In this document: piece by piece, positions 9,051-17,728 of the stretch
Position numbering within the stretch: position 1 is the first letter of the stretch
How the letters are laid out: every line of letters begins with the position of its first letter
From: Marinifilum sp. D714
Lineage (GTDB): Bacteria > Bacteroidota > Bacteroidia > Bacteroidales > Marinifilaceae
DNA: 64,000 nt
Direction: 5' to 3'
NCBI RefSeq assembly: GCF_030851345.1
Contig: NZ_JALPNU010000003.1
Location: 186,001 to 250,000 of the forward strand
Made by a program: the position numbers and the translations under genes
Notes under the pieces: model-generated
Seen by the model: only the letters and a program-made list of their open reading frames with translations
Databases searched by the model: none
What the model was told of the DNA's origin: nothing

Positions 9051-10313
9051 TCATAGTCTGCCATCAACCAAATCACGCGGATAAATTGCTTTAACATCAT
9101 AAATCACAGCATCATGTCCATTCTTTAGTTTCTTTATATTTACATTTTTAATTTCATCGTGAGCTACTGCTGCAACCACAGCATCATACTTGTTACCATT
9201 TAAATATGGTATGATTTTCAAATTGTATTTTTCTCTTACTTCCAATGGGTCTGCCCAAGGATCGTAAACATCAACCTTGCAACCAAAATCCTCCAATTCT
9301 TTTATCAATCCAATTACTTTGGAATTTCTGATATCAGGACAGTTTTCTTTAAAAGTTATGCCCATTACCAAAACATCTGAACCTGGAATCCTAAATCCTT
9401 TTTTCACCATCTCTTTTATCACATTAAAAGCTATAAAAGATCCCATTTCATCATTCAACCTTCTTCCTGCCAACAATATTTGAGGATTATACCCAACCTC
9501 TAATGATTTATGTGCCAAATAATAAGGATCAACCCCTATGCAATGACCACCTACCAAGCCTGGTTTAAAAGGTAAAAAGTTCCATTTTGTAGAAGCTGCT
9601 TCCAAAACCTCATTTGTATCAATGCCCAACTTGTTAAAAATAACTGCCAACTCGTTTACAAATGCTATATTGATATCGCGTTGTGCATTTTCAATTACTT
9701 TGGCTGCTTCGGCAACCTTAATTGATGATGCTTTATAAGTTCCAGCTGGTATTATTGATTTATACAATTGATCAATGAAATCGGTGGTTTTAGGTGTTGA
9801 ACCAGAAATAATTTTACAAATTGTGGTAAGTGTATGAACCTTATCACCGGGGTTGATTCTTTCTGGTGAATAACCGCAAAAAAAATCTTTGTTATAGATT
9901 AATCCACTGTATTTCTCTAATACCGGAACGCAATCCTCCTCTGTAGCTCCAGGGTATACGGTTGATTCATAAATTACCACATCATTCCTTTTAAGCACCT
10001 TACCGATGTACTTTGATGCTTCATACAAAGGACTTAAATCAGGATGTTTGTTTTTATTTAAAGGCGTTGGTACTGCAACAATAAATACATTGTGTCCTTT
10101 TAATTGATCAGGATCGCTAGCAAATTGCAAATGAACTGATGATTTTAAGTTCTCATTAACCAGATCTTTTCTCCAATCTCTTCCCGATTTCAACTCGTTT
10201 ACCCTTTTCTTATTAATGTCAAAACCGAGTGTTGGAAATTTCTTTCCAAATTCAACAGCTAAGGGTAAACCAACATAACCAAGCCCTACAATAGCAATTT
10301 TAATATTCTTCAT
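9051..10313 (-). CDS. tviB: Nucleotide-sugar dehydrogenase, TviB/WbpO type (UDP-HexNAc 6-dehydrogenase)
   Basis: A 420-residue UDP-glucose/GDP-mannose dehydrogenase family protein. The Rossmann motif is VGLGYVGLPLAVEFG (residues 9-23). The catalytic cysteine is Cys258 in GGHCIGVDPYYL, and the C-terminal domain has the GITFKENCPDIRNSK motif. The EFGKKFPTLGFDIN start and the HCIGVDPYYLAHK signature match the TviB/WbpO branch, which oxidises UDP-GlcNAc or UDP-GalNAc at C6 to the uronic acid with two NAD+. Next to wbpB, wbpD and wbpE it most likely supplies UDP-GlcNAcA for the diacetamido-uronate pathway. It follows wbpB with a 44 bp gap. The choice between GlcNAc and GalNAc as substrate is inference. 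Confidence 0.9.
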   Translation of the reverse strand: MKNIKIAIVGLGYVGLPLAVEFGKKFPTLGFDINKKRVNELKSGRDWRKDLVNENLKSSVHLQFASDPDQLKGHNVFIVAVPTPLNKNKHPDLSPLYEASKYIGKVLKRNDVVIYESTVYPGATEEDCVPVLEKYSGLIYNKDFFCGYSPERINPGDKVHTLTTICKIISGSTPKTTDFIDQLYKSIIPAGTYKASSIKVAEAAKVIENAQRDINIAFVNELAVIFNKLGIDTNEVLEAASTKWNFLPFKPGLVGGHCIGVDPYYLAHKSLEVGYNPQILLAGRRLNDEMGSFIAFNVIKEMVKKGFRIPGSDVLVMGITFKENCPDIRNSKVIGLIKELEDFGCKVDVYDPWADPLEVREKYNLKIIPYLNGNKYDAVVAAVAHDEIKNVNIKKLKNGHDAVIYDVKAIYPRDLVDGRL

Positions 10314-10357
10314 TTCCCAAATATTAAGAGTTAAAAAGCAGAATTGATTAATAACAT

Positions 10358-11455
10358 CTAGGATATCTTGCGTTTAATTTCTTCCACATTAAATTGTTTT
10401 ACCCAACCATTTCTGCGCTTAATACTTGTTAAATCGCGCAATTGATAAATTCGTTCAATAATATCTACAACCTTTAGGCCTTCGAGTGCATTAGTTGCAA
10501 TCACTGCTTTATTTTGAAGCTTATTAACAACATTTGCGATTACATAATGGTGGTTTTGAGCAGATCCTTTGTAAGCTCCATAATCAATTGGTGGGTTAGA
10601 TGGTTTTAAGTTTGGCATTTCATAATTTTCAATATCACAATAAACTACGTCATTCATGTATTGACCTGCCACCTTTACAGTTCCTTTCTCACCGATTACA
10701 GTTACCGAACTTTCCAAATTTTTATTAAACACAGCAGTGGAATAATTTAAGCTGCCAATTCCTCCACTCACAAATTCAAAACTCACTACACCTGAATCTT
10801 CAAAATCTGTTAATTCTGCATGCTTAAAATCTTTAAATATTCCATTTACATTTTTGATATCGCCAAATAACCAATACATGATATCAATAAAATGAGAGAA
10901 CTGAGTAAACAAAGTACCTCCATCCTCTTGCTGTGTTCCTCTCCATGAATTAGGCTGATAATATCTTTCATCTCTGTTCCAAAAACATGACATTTGAACC
11001 ATATGGATTTTCCCTAACAGTTCCTGATTAATGATCTCTTTTAGCCAGATTGCAGGAGGAGAATAACGATTTTGTTTCACAACAAAAATATGTCTTGAAA
11101 CTTCTAGTGATTTGTATAGCATTTTCTCCGCTTCAGACTTACTTAATGCCATTGGTTTTTCACAAACTACATGAAATCCCATATTTAGTGCTTCAATCGT
11201 AACCTCTGCATGCAAGCCATTAGGAACACAAACATTTAGCACATCCATATCTTTATGCTGACGTAACATTTCTCTATAATCCCGATATAATGGAATTCCA
11301 GGGATAAATAGTTCCAGCTCTTCCAAAGGCAATAAGTCACAACAGGCAACTATCTTAGCATTTCTGTTACACCGAATCATTTCCAAATGTCTTTTTCCTA
11401 TATGCCCCAAACCAACAATCCCAAACTTAATCTTTCTCTTTGCTGTCATCATCAT
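10358..11455 (-). CDS. wbpB: Gfo/Idh/MocA oxidoreductase, WbpB/WlbA-like UDP-GlcNAcA 3-dehydrogenase
   Basis: A 365-residue Gfo/Idh/MocA protein. It has the N-terminal NAD-binding motif GIVGLGHIGKRHLEMI, the family CEKPMA motif, and a C-terminal alpha/beta domain with QNRYSPPAIWLKEII, NSWRGTQQEDGGTLFTQ and SHFIDIMYWLFGD. In the WbpB/WlbA branch the enzyme oxidises C3 of UDP-GlcNAcA so that WbpE can aminate it. The neighbours WbpE and WbpD, only 6 bp upstream and beyond, support this role strongly. The start has three adjacent Met codons, so the exact N-terminus is uncertain by up to two residues. Confidence 0.87.
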   Translation of the reverse strand: MMMTAKRKIKFGIVGLGHIGKRHLEMIRCNRNAKIVACCDLLPLEELELFIPGIPLYRDYREMLRQHKDMDVLNVCVPNGLHAEVTIEALNMGFHVVCEKPMALSKSEAEKMLYKSLEVSRHIFVVKQNRYSPPAIWLKEIINQELLGKIHMVQMSCFWNRDERYYQPNSWRGTQQEDGGTLFTQFSHFIDIMYWLFGDIKNVNGIFKDFKHAELTDFEDSGVVSFEFVSGGIGSLNYSTAVFNKNLESSVTVIGEKGTVKVAGQYMNDVVYCDIENYEMPNLKPSNPPIDYGAYKGSAQNHHYVIANVVNKLQNKAVIATNALEGLKVVDIIERIYQLRDLTSIKRRNGWVKQFNVEEIKRKIS

Positions 11456-11461
11456 AGATCT

Positions 11462-12052
11462 TTAATCAACTGCACTATTCTTCTTACATACTACCTGATT
11501 CTGAATTAGATATTCATCACCAGTTTCTTTACAAATTGCAACGCCACTGTCATTAAAATATAACCTGTGTCCAAATTCACTTACCCATCCAATTTGCTTT
11601 GATGGATTTCCAACAACTAAGGCATAATCCTTTACTGGTTTAGTAACAACAGCACCAGCACCAACAAATGCATATTTACCTATTTCATTTCCACATAATA
11701 TGGTAGCATTTGCCCCAATGCTTGCCCCTTTTCGAACCATGGTTTCTTTATACTCGTCTTTTCGTATCACCGCTGATCTTGGATTGATTACATTGGTGAA
11801 AACCATAGAAGGACCAAGAAAAACATCATCCTCACAAATCACACCAGTATAAATTGATACATTGTTTTGAACTTTTACATTTCTTCCTAAAACAACACCT
11901 GTTGAGACCAACACATTTTGTCCAAGATTACAATTATCACCAATTTTACATCCGCTCATGATATGGCTAAAGTGCCAGATTTTTGTTCCCACACCAATGC
12001 TGCAGTTGTCATCAATTACAGCTGATTCGTGTGCAAAATAGTCTGTTTCCAT
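11462..12052 (-). CDS. wbpD: WbpD/WlbB-like UDP-3-amino-GlcNAcA N-acetyltransferase (left-handed beta-helix)
   Basis: A 196-residue hexapeptide-repeat acyltransferase. Imperfect [LIV]-G-x4 repeats run from about residue 10 to 150 ([58 protein letters not shown]). The segment [12 protein letters not shown] and the [11 protein letters not shown] loop match the WbpD/WlbB group, which acetylates the 3-amino group made by WbpE using acetyl-CoA. The C-terminal tail with paired cysteines (about residues 170-190) is also usual in this group. The start overlaps the wbpE end by 37 bp. The product expected is UDP-GlcNAc(3NAc)A. Confidence 0.88.
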   Translation of the reverse strand: METDYFAHESAVIDDNCSIGVGTKIWHFSHIMSGCKIGDNCNLGQNVLVSTGVVLGRNVKVQNNVSIYTGVICEDDVFLGPSMVFTNVINPRSAVIRKDEYKETMVRKGASIGANATILCGNEIGKYAFVGAGAVVTKPVKDYALVVGNPSKQIGWVSEFGHRLYFNDSGVAICKETGDEYLIQNQVVCKKNSAVD

Positions 12053-13242
12053 CTTGAATCTCTTTTGGTAGCACTAACCATAGTCAACATTTTATCCATA
12101 ATTTCCTCAATTGAGTCTGTAATATATTTCAACTCAATTCTATTCATTTCAGTATGAATCGGAAGAGACAATACCCTTTCACACAATTTCTCTGTCATTG
12201 GTATACTGCCCTTTGGATATTCATCAGAGCAATATGCTTTCTGAAGGTGGTTAGGAACGGGATAATATATCATGGTAGGAATTCCACGGTTTTTCAATTC
12301 CAATTGTAAGCAATCTCTCACATTGTTAATATTGAACCTATCACTTAAATCAATTTTTAAAGTAAACTGATTGTAAACATGTGTAGAATTTCTCGAACAT
12401 ATTGGAGTTGATATTCCCCTTACACCATTTAATTTATCTCGATAAAATTTAGCCACCGCTTTTCTTTTTTCGGTGAATTCATCCAGATGTTGCAGCTTAA
12501 CTCTTAAAACAGCCGCCTGTATACTATCCAATCTTGAATTACAACCTATTATATCATGATAGTATTTTTGTTTTTGTCCATGGTTAGCCATCATTTTAAT
12601 GCGATCAGCCAATTCATCATCATTCGTAAATAAGGCTCCCCCATCACCATAACACCCTAGGTTTTTGGATGGAAAAAATGAGGTCGTTCCAATATCTCCC
12701 ATCGTTCCTGCTTTAACAGATCTTTTGTCTGAGAAAGAAAAGTCGGCACCAATTGCCTGAGCCGTATCTTCTACTATTCTCAAACTATACCTATTCGCAA
12801 TTAGAAGAAGCTCTTCCATTTCGGCACATTGTCCAAATAAATGAACAGGAATAATTAATTTGGTTTTGGGAGTTAATTTTCTTCTCAGATCATGCAAATC
12901 GATTGTAAAAGTGTGGGGGTTTACATCCACAAATACAGGTTTAAGCCCAAGCAGGAAAATTACTTCAACTGTTGCTGCATAAGTAAATGATGGAACAATT
13001 ATCTCAGAATCTGCTGGTAAATCAAGAGCCATAATGGCTAATTGTAATGCATCAGTCCCATTTGCACAAGGAATTACATGCTTAACTCCAATCTTGCTAG
13101 CCAATTCTTCTGCAAAACATTCAACCTCCGGGCCATTGATAAATTTCCCGAATTGCAGTACACTATTTATTGCAGGATCAATCTCTTTTCTTAATCTGTT
13201 GTACTGCCCTTTTAGGTCAACCATCACAATTTGTCTTTTCAT
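12016..13242 (-). CDS. wbpE: WbpE/WlbC-like PLP aminotransferase (DegT/DnrJ/EryC1 family)
   Basis: A sugar aminotransferase that should transfer an amino group, usually from glutamate, to the 3-keto-UDP-GlcNAcA made by WbpB. Counting from the ATG at 13242, which gives the usual [14 protein letters not shown] start, the protein has 408 residues. The longer frame starting at 13275 adds an atypical leader. The PLP-binding lysine is Lys193 in [15 protein letters not shown], and NGTDALQLA and EDTAQAIGA are the other cofactor-site motifs. It is the first gene of the polysaccharide operon; nothing is coded for 495 bp upstream. Family and place together make the WbpE assignment strong. Confidence 0.9.
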   Translation of the reverse strand: MKRQIVMVDLKGQYNRLRKEIDPAINSVLQFGKFINGPEVECFAEELASKIGVKHVIPCANGTDALQLAIMALDLPADSEIIVPSFTYAATVEVIFLLGLKPVFVDVNPHTFTIDLHDLRRKLTPKTKLIIPVHLFGQCAEMEELLLIANRYSLRIVEDTAQAIGADFSFSDKRSVKAGTMGDIGTTSFFPSKNLGCYGDGGALFTNDDELADRIKMMANHGQKQKYYHDIIGCNSRLDSIQAAVLRVKLQHLDEFTEKRKAVAKFYRDKLNGVRGISTPICSRNSTHVYNQFTLKIDLSDRFNINNVRDCLQLELKNRGIPTMIYYPVPNHLQKAYCSDEYPKGSIPMTEKLCERVLSLPIHTEMNRIELKYITDSIEEIMDKMLTMVSATKRDSRWKQTILHTNQL

Positions 13243-13737
13243 CTGTACTAAATATTTGTAAAGTTTTAAGCACACTATTGCAACACCATATCACAGATTG
13301 GTGAACTAAAGATTAAATTTCAGGAAGTTTAAAGGGAGATGAAAGGGTATTCTCTATTTGAGGAAAATTTGGGCAATACTTCGTTTCCTCAGTCCCATAT
13401 AATTGTAAAGTAGGACGAATTTGCTTCTTTCTCGAAAGAAACTTAAAATAGTATTATCGAAATTGTTATTAACATTCATGGTAAAGTTGTAATTCTAAAT
13501 TTTGAGGAATGAAAATCTCAATTTCAATACTCAGTGATCCAGATTTTCTTGCGTTCTGAATTTCACAAGTAATACAATTTCCTACCATTTTAAATAAAAG
13601 TCAAGATTGAGATATTATATTTCATTTTTTTAGAAGAAACTTTTATAAATCATCAGATAAGCTACATAAAATACACATATAGCTCCATAAGAAAACTTAA
13701 ACAAATTCATGTTTTTCCGGAGAAATCAACGGTTTAT
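13243..13737. other. Non-coding stretch upstream of the polysaccharide operon
   Basis: About 495 bp between the end of the alkaline-phosphatase-like gene and the wbpE start. It should hold the leader and possibly the promoter of the polysaccharide operon, but no minus-strand TAnnTTTG box with a partner -33 box could be picked out. An 8-bp inverted pair (ATCTCAAT near 13,513 and ATTGAGAT near 13,605) is the only symmetry noticed. No gene is supported here. Read-through from the upstream minus-strand gene is possible. Confidence 0.5.
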
Positions 13738-14955
13738 TTATCTTTGGTATTTTGAAATATGTGGACTTGAGTTTGAAACTCCTTTCTGTTTGGACAGAAT
13801 TTTTCTATTTTTGATTTTATTAATGAAATATTTTCTCATAAAGTTTATCTTATATAATAACTCTTCGAATAAGCTACCTTCTTTCCAGATTTCATCCTTC
13901 TTCGCTCTTAATTCCTTATAAATACTCGGTATAATACTCCATTTATTGTAAAAATAGATTTCATCTAACCAATATATTTTACCACGACCTTTTTCTTCAA
14001 TTTGCTTTTGAAGAAGGTTAACATTTTCCTGAATATCAAATTCCAAATCATAAAGTTCTTCTGACTTTGTTCTTTTGTTATAGATATACTTAAAATTGTT
14101 TTTTATTACAGCCAACTTTCGGTTTTCTTGCAAATAATATTGTGTATCAATAAATATACATTCTTCCTTTGAAACCTTATTTTCCAAAATAATGTCCATT
14201 AATTGAGTATGACTTGTTGGGAAATCTATGGTTTTCTTATCGCCAATTCTGGGCGTTATTAAAGGTACATGTACTCCCTCTTCATAAAGATGAAATCCGT
14301 AAACCGGTATGCCTTTAGACATGTTCATATGCCCATGATCTGACGTAATATAAATAGAATCATCGTCATAATATTTGCGCATTTCACCAATAAAAAAATC
14401 AAACATATCAATATCAGAATCATAACATGATGCACCATATAAGACATGAGGAAAATGAATCCACAAAAGGGCTTTCTCCTCTTTTACTTTTAGAACCTCC
14501 TCTACAATTCGATTAACAGTATCCTTAACAGTCTTATCTCTATTGGTTATTTTTGTTATAGGTTCTGCGCCAACCCTTTGTTCTATATCCAAATTATGAA
14601 AGCAGGTTTTATCTCCATAAATTTTAGTATAAGGAATAACATTCCGAGACCAGCTTTCTCCCCAAAAAATATGGCAAGCATATCCACGATCTTCCAATAT
14701 TCTAAACAAGGAGTCTCCTATATAATGTTCTACTTCAGCAAATTTTTTACGGTCCATATCGTGACAATATTTACCTGTAAACATTGAAGAATAAGACATT
14801 GCAGAAGTAGCTGCTGCGGTATAGTGTCTTCGGAAAACGGTTCCCTTTTCTGCTAACTCATCAATATTACTGGTCTTCCATATTTGGCCGCCATAACAAC
14901 CCAAAGCTGCTGTTCTTAGTGTATCTTTAGAAATTAGAAGAATTTTTTCCTTCAT
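13738..14955 (-). CDS. Alkaline-phosphatase-superfamily (sulfatase-like) hydrolase or transferase
   Basis: The ATG at 14955 gives MKEKILLISKDTLRTAALGCYG, a normal sulfatase-fold start, and a 405-residue protein; the 45 codons before it look like untranslated leader. Metal-site motifs are the first aspartate in KDTLR and the pair in TSDHGHMN near residue 205. The nucleophile segment reads TSAMSYSSMFTGKY. The position of the formylglycine Cys/Ser of CxPSR holds a Ser, but the Pro and Arg are missing, so a classical arylsulfatase is unlikely. A phosphodiesterase, or a phosphoglycerol- or phosphoethanolamine-type transferase, fits better. There is no signal peptide or membrane anchor, so it appears cytoplasmic. 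It lies just upstream of the polysaccharide operon on the same strand, which suggests a role in glycan decoration. Confidence 0.72.
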   Translation of the reverse strand: MKEKILLISKDTLRTAALGCYGGQIWKTSNIDELAEKGTVFRRHYTAAATSAMSYSSMFTGKYCHDMDRKKFAEVEHYIGDSLFRILEDRGYACHIFWGESWSRNVIPYTKIYGDKTCFHNLDIEQRVGAEPITKITNRDKTVKDTVNRIVEEVLKVKEEKALLWIHFPHVLYGASCYDSDIDMFDFFIGEMRKYYDDDSIYITSDHGHMNMSKGIPVYGFHLYEEGVHVPLITPRIGDKKTIDFPTSHTQLMDIILENKVSKEECIFIDTQYYLQENRKLAVIKNNFKYIYNKRTKSEELYDLEFDIQENVNLLQKQIEEKGRGKIYWLDEIYFYNKWSIIPSIYKELRAKKDEIWKEGSLFEELLYKINFMRKYFINKIKNRKILSKQKGVSNSSPHISKYQR

Positions 14956-15139
14956 AAGAGAACCTGTTATTAATAATATCACATCACCACAAGGAGAATT
15001 AATCAAGGTAACCGATATGTAAGTTGGTTTATCAATACAATTACAAGCATTACCTCTATACAAGTTCAGAACAAATTCTTTATAAAGCAAATATCAATTT
15101 GAAGGTGCTACTTATTAACAAATGAAAGTAATGTAGAAA

Positions 15140-15173
15140 AAAGAGGCTATATCATTACTGAAATAGCCTCTTT
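15140..15173 (-). terminator. Intrinsic terminator of the beta-helix lipoprotein gene
   Basis: Inverted repeat AAAGAGGCTAT (15140-15150) and ATAGCCTCTTT (15163-15173) with a 12-nt loop. On the minus strand the stem is followed by a run of six T. It lies 20 bp after the stop codon at 15193. Confidence 0.85.
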
Positions 15174-15192
15174 ATTATATTTTAAGTTTTTC

Positions 15193-16404
15193 TTATTTAT
15201 ATTCGTAAGCACCAGCATCTAAACCTGATGAAATCCTTCTGTTGTTTTCTTTATCAAACTCTGGAAATTCATTAATTCCTGTCGCAAAATTCAGTGCCTC
15301 AGCATTTGATTTTAAGTGAAAATTTCTTGCATTAAAATCAATAAAACCAATGTCTTTATTGCTATATAAGTTTTGCAATTCTGAAAATGGATTAGAACTC
15401 GAGGAGTCAATATAATTATCGTCTCCATCTGCTCTAATTAGGATATTTCCGTAAGATTCTAATTCACTAGATAGTGATTTCCAAGAGTTAGCATAAACAA
15501 CAGGTTTGTTATCCGATAACATAGTATTAAAACGAACCGTCACATTACCCAAAGGGGAGTCTTCATTCGATAAATAAAGAGCAATTGCATTCTCATAATT
15601 ATCAAATATGACATTATTCTCTATTAATAACGTACCATTAAATGCAGGATGATCGCTAGAGAAAGCTATACCACTGGCTCGTCCATTATATATTTTATTT
15701 TTTGAGATTGTGCCATACGATCGCACACTGATACCTAAACCTTTACCATCTGCCGACCCACAGTTGTATATTGTATTATCTTCTATAAGGAAATTTTTAC
15801 CACATAAATATATTCCATGGGGTGTATGTCCTTCTACATCTACAAAAGCAACATCGTGTATTTTATTATATATACACTTAGTGTTAATATGACCTTCACC
15901 GGCAAATATTCCTATACCTGAAACATCGTAAATTTCATTTCCTTCAATTGTAATATTATTTGAATTTTGACCTGCTTGCAGGAATATTGCATGTGAATTT
16001 AAATTTCTAAAGATACAATCACGTATTATAATTTCATCCACAGTTTTAATAACAAGTGCTATGTCATCAATATTTTCGAAGGTACAGTTCTTTATAAGCA
16101 AACTATCATTTTCATGGCCATCAATAATCAAAGTCTCATTAAACACTTTATTCTCAATTGTAGATCTGTTACCATCTTTGGAAGTATCATCACTACCGTT
16201 ACCTTCTTCCGTGTTACCTTCTTCCGTGTTACCTTCTTCACTGGTATCATCTCCAGTACTATCATCGTCATTATTCTCATCCTCAATCACATCAACATCT
16301 TCTGTTGGATTTTGATCTTCTACAAACTCGTCATCACAACTTGCAAAAGAACACCACATACTCAATATCATTATAATCGCAATCACTTTTCTCTCTACTC
16401 TCAT
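15193..16404 (-). CDS. Surface lipoprotein with acidic repeat linker and right-handed beta-helix
   Basis: A 403-residue lipoprotein. The signal peptide ends in the lipobox SFASC (Cys about residue 23), followed directly by DDEF, an acidic stretch like the Bacteroidota surface-export signal. Residues about 26-80 form a low-complexity Asp/Glu/Asn/Gly/Thr linker with EEGNT repeats. The rest is a parallel beta-helix with many Asn-rich turns (ITIEGNEIYDVSGIGIF, FLIEDNTIYNC, LLIENNVIFDNYENAIAL), as in pectate-lyase-like and DUF1565-type proteins. A role in binding or cutting a polysaccharide at the cell surface is likely but unproven; no catalytic residues could be assigned. Its own terminator follows. 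Confidence 0.8.
   Translation of the reverse strand: MRVERKVIAIIMILSMWCSFASCDDEFVEDQNPTEDVDVIEDENNDDDSTGDDTSEEGNTEEGNTEEGNGSDDTSKDGNRSTIENKVFNETLIIDGHENDSLLIKNCTFENIDDIALVIKTVDEIIIRDCIFRNLNSHAIFLQAGQNSNNITIEGNEIYDVSGIGIFAGEGHINTKCIYNKIHDVAFVDVEGHTPHGIYLCGKNFLIEDNTIYNCGSADGKGLGISVRSYGTISKNKIYNGRASGIAFSSDHPAFNGTLLIENNVIFDNYENAIALYLSNEDSPLGNVTVRFNTMLSDNKPVVYANSWKSLSSELESYGNILIRADGDDNYIDSSSSNPFSELQNLYSNKDIGFIDFNARNFHLKSNAEALNFATGINEFPEFDKENNRRISSGLDAGAYEYK
16199..16243. repeat. Three 15-bp tandem repeats inside the lipoprotein linker
   Basis: Three head-to-tail copies of TTACCTTCTTCCGTG (16199-16213, 16214-16228, 16229-16243), the last with two changes near its end. They encode the Glu-Glu-Gly-Asn-Thr repeats of the acidic linker on the minus strand. 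Unit length is a multiple of three, so slippage would change linker length without a frameshift. Confidence 0.9.
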
Positions 16405-16489
16405 GAAAATTGTTATTAAGATAGTTTATTTTTTATTTAAATTTTTCACAATACAATCCTTTTCCAAACGATTAGTTTAGATCACAATT

Positions 16490-16525
16490 CAAAAATATTA
16501 GCTCTAATATTCTTTCGATTAGAGC
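16490..16525 (-). promoter_or_regulatory. Candidate promoter and inverted repeat upstream of the lipoprotein gene
   Basis: On the minus strand, TATTTTTG (16497-16490) fits the Bacteroidota -7 box. Immediately upstream is an inverted repeat GCTCTAAT (16501-16508) and ATTAGAGC (16518-16525) with a 9-nt spacer, placed like an operator. No good -33 box is seen. Single -7 matches are common by chance in AT-rich DNA, so this is tentative. Confidence 0.35.
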
Positions 16526-16859
16526 ATAAATTTTGTTGTATTGTACCAAATTATTTATGCTGGTTTAGATTTTGCCCAAATGTGTGGAATGTTAAAAAAC
16601 AACTCAATTTGAGATTGATAAGCACCATTGTTGCTTCTTTTTTTGGGGATCTTTTTGTTTGGGAAACAAGTTTTAAAGAATTCTATAAATGATAATTCCC
16701 TCTTCTTTATTTTTGTCATTTGTATTTTATTAGACGTTATTCAACTTCACAATTCATTTAGAGATTTCTGTGCCAAAAAAATGACACACATACATTCATT
16801 ACTCAACACCATTTTTAACGAGCACAATATCTGAATGTTACAAAAGTTTAAGAGTTCTT

Positions 16860-16887
16860 AATCAGTCTATTTATAAATAGGCTGATT
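16860..16887 (+). terminator. Terminator-like palindromic hairpin
   Basis: A 28-nt near-perfect palindrome: arms AATCAGTCTATTTA (16860-16873) and TAAATAGGCTGATT (16874-16887), with one G-U pair in RNA. It is followed by TTC only, so it may be a weak terminator or another structural element. No gene that it would terminate is clearly present upstream on the plus strand. Confidence 0.35.
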
Positions 16888-17034
16888 TTCAAAGCTGTAG
16901 AAAAGCTCCACAAATCGTGGATTCATTCCTCTTTTCTTAATCTGTTGTTATTCAGGAACAAATATAAACTCTGATATTTTAGAACAATGGGAATGCTACC
17001 TGATTTTTATCATTTTTGCATTAATTAACATTTT

Positions 17035-17058
17035 TTAGTTCGGGTTGTTCCGAACTAA
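17035..17058. promoter_or_regulatory. Operator 1 (inverted repeat in the regulator promoter)
   Basis: A perfect 9-bp inverted repeat: TTAGTTCGG (17035-17043) and CCGAACTAA (17050-17058). Its core is AGTTCG-N8-CGAACT. It lies directly upstream of the -7 box TATATTTG (17062-17069), where a bound repressor would block RNA polymerase. The same core geometry recurs twice in front of the efflux operon. Binding by the adjacent GbsR/MarR-type protein is inferred. Confidence 0.8.
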
Positions 17059-17061
17059 TAC

Positions 17062-17069
17062 TATATTTG
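17062..17069 (+). promoter_or_regulatory. -7 promoter box of the regulator gene
   Basis: TATATTTG matches the Bacteroidota -7 consensus TAnnTTTG and lies 22 bp before the ATG at 17092. The -33 position falls inside the operator and has no clear TTTG. Confidence 0.6.
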
Positions 17070-17091
17070 CACTGTCAAAAAATTAACAAGG

Positions 17092-17607
17092 ATGAAGAAC
17101 CAAGTCGATTTAGAAAAAAGGAAGAAAATATTAGTAGAAAGCTACGGACTGTTTATGGAAAAGCAAGAAAAAATGGCTCCTATAGCAGCACGAATCTTTG
17201 CGACACTCCTTATTAACAAGGAAAATGGTTCTACTTTTGATGAATTGGTAAATTTCATTGGAGCTAGTAAAAGTACAGTTTCTACAAATTTGAAAACTCT
17301 TCAGAAAAATGAAATAATCACCTATCACACAAAACCTGGTGATAGAAAAAAATATTTCACCCTAAACCCTGTTGGTTTTTTGACCAGAATTAATGAGAGC
17401 ATTAAAATGTATAGAACCGAACAGAAATTATTAATTCAAGTTAGAGAATACAAACAACTGGCAAATGAGGTGTCAAATGATAAAAAGTACACCATCGATC
17501 ATGATATGCCTTATTTGGATTTTTTAACAAACACAATCAACCTTTTGGAACAACTTCACAAAAACATTGAAACCAAATGTTCTCGTTTCGATCATTTTTC
17601 TAAATAA
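17092..17607 (+). CDS. GbsR/MarR-type transcriptional regulator
   Basis: A 171-residue winged-helix protein. Residues about 35-100 form the DNA-binding domain (ARIFATLLINKENGSTFDELVNFIGASKSTVSTNLKTL as helix-turn-helix, then a wing at HTKPGDRKKYF). The N- and C-terminal helices would form the dimer interface, as in GbsR-like proteins. It stands directly upstream of a tripartite efflux operon on the same strand, a typical place for a local repressor that lets go when a toxic compound binds. The promoter carries an operator that is repeated ahead of the efflux genes, so autoregulation plus control of the pump is likely. The inducer is unknown. Confidence 0.87.
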   Translation: MKNQVDLEKRKKILVESYGLFMEKQEKMAPIAARIFATLLINKENGSTFDELVNFIGASKSTVSTNLKTLQKNEIITYHTKPGDRKKYFTLNPVGFLTRINESIKMYRTEQKLLIQVREYKQLANEVSNDKKYTIDHDMPYLDFLTNTINLLEQLHKNIETKCSRFDHFSK

Positions 17608-17646
17608 ATTTTGGCATTCTAAATTCATAAAACTTGACACACTTAT

Positions 17647-17666
17647 AGTTCTTTTACTCTAGAACT
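17647..17666. promoter_or_regulatory. Operator 2 (inverted repeat upstream of the efflux operon)
   Basis: AGTTCT (17647-17652) and AGAACT (17661-17666) with an 8-nt spacer, the same geometry as operators 1 and 3 but with the innermost base pair changed. It lies 107 bp before the adaptor start, in the regulator-efflux intergenic region. Confidence 0.65.
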
Positions 17667-17728
17667 TACCAAACCAAAGATTATTTAAACATTAGGAATT
17701 ACCAAAAATATTAAAAATCAACATCCCT

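Larger units (their letters stand above)
16405..17091. other. Long divergent intergenic region
   Basis: About 690 bp between the minus-strand lipoprotein gene and the plus-strand regulator gene. It holds a minus-strand TAnnTTTG box (16490-16497) with an adjacent inverted repeat (16501-16525), a palindromic hairpin at 16860-16887, and the regulator promoter with its operator (17035-17069). A 68-codon TTG-initiated frame at 16628-16834 is hydrophobic and not convincing as a gene. Confidence 0.6.

Noticed and set aside
14956-15090. 45-codon N-terminal extension of the sulfatase-fold protein
   Set aside because: The family start is MKEKILLISKDTLR; the extension is unlike any signal or domain.
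16061-16419. Ser- and Ile/Thr-rich plus-strand frames
   Set aside because: They are antisense shadows of the acidic linker of the lipoprotein gene.
16628-16834. 68-codon hydrophobic frame in the 690-bp intergenic region
   Set aside because: It starts with TTG, has no promoter box that I could find and no recognisable family. The downstream hairpin alone is not enough.
17633-17662. Sigma70-like TTGACA promoter of the efflux operon
   Set aside because: There is no fitting downstream box, and Bacteroidota do not use the -35/-10 consensus.
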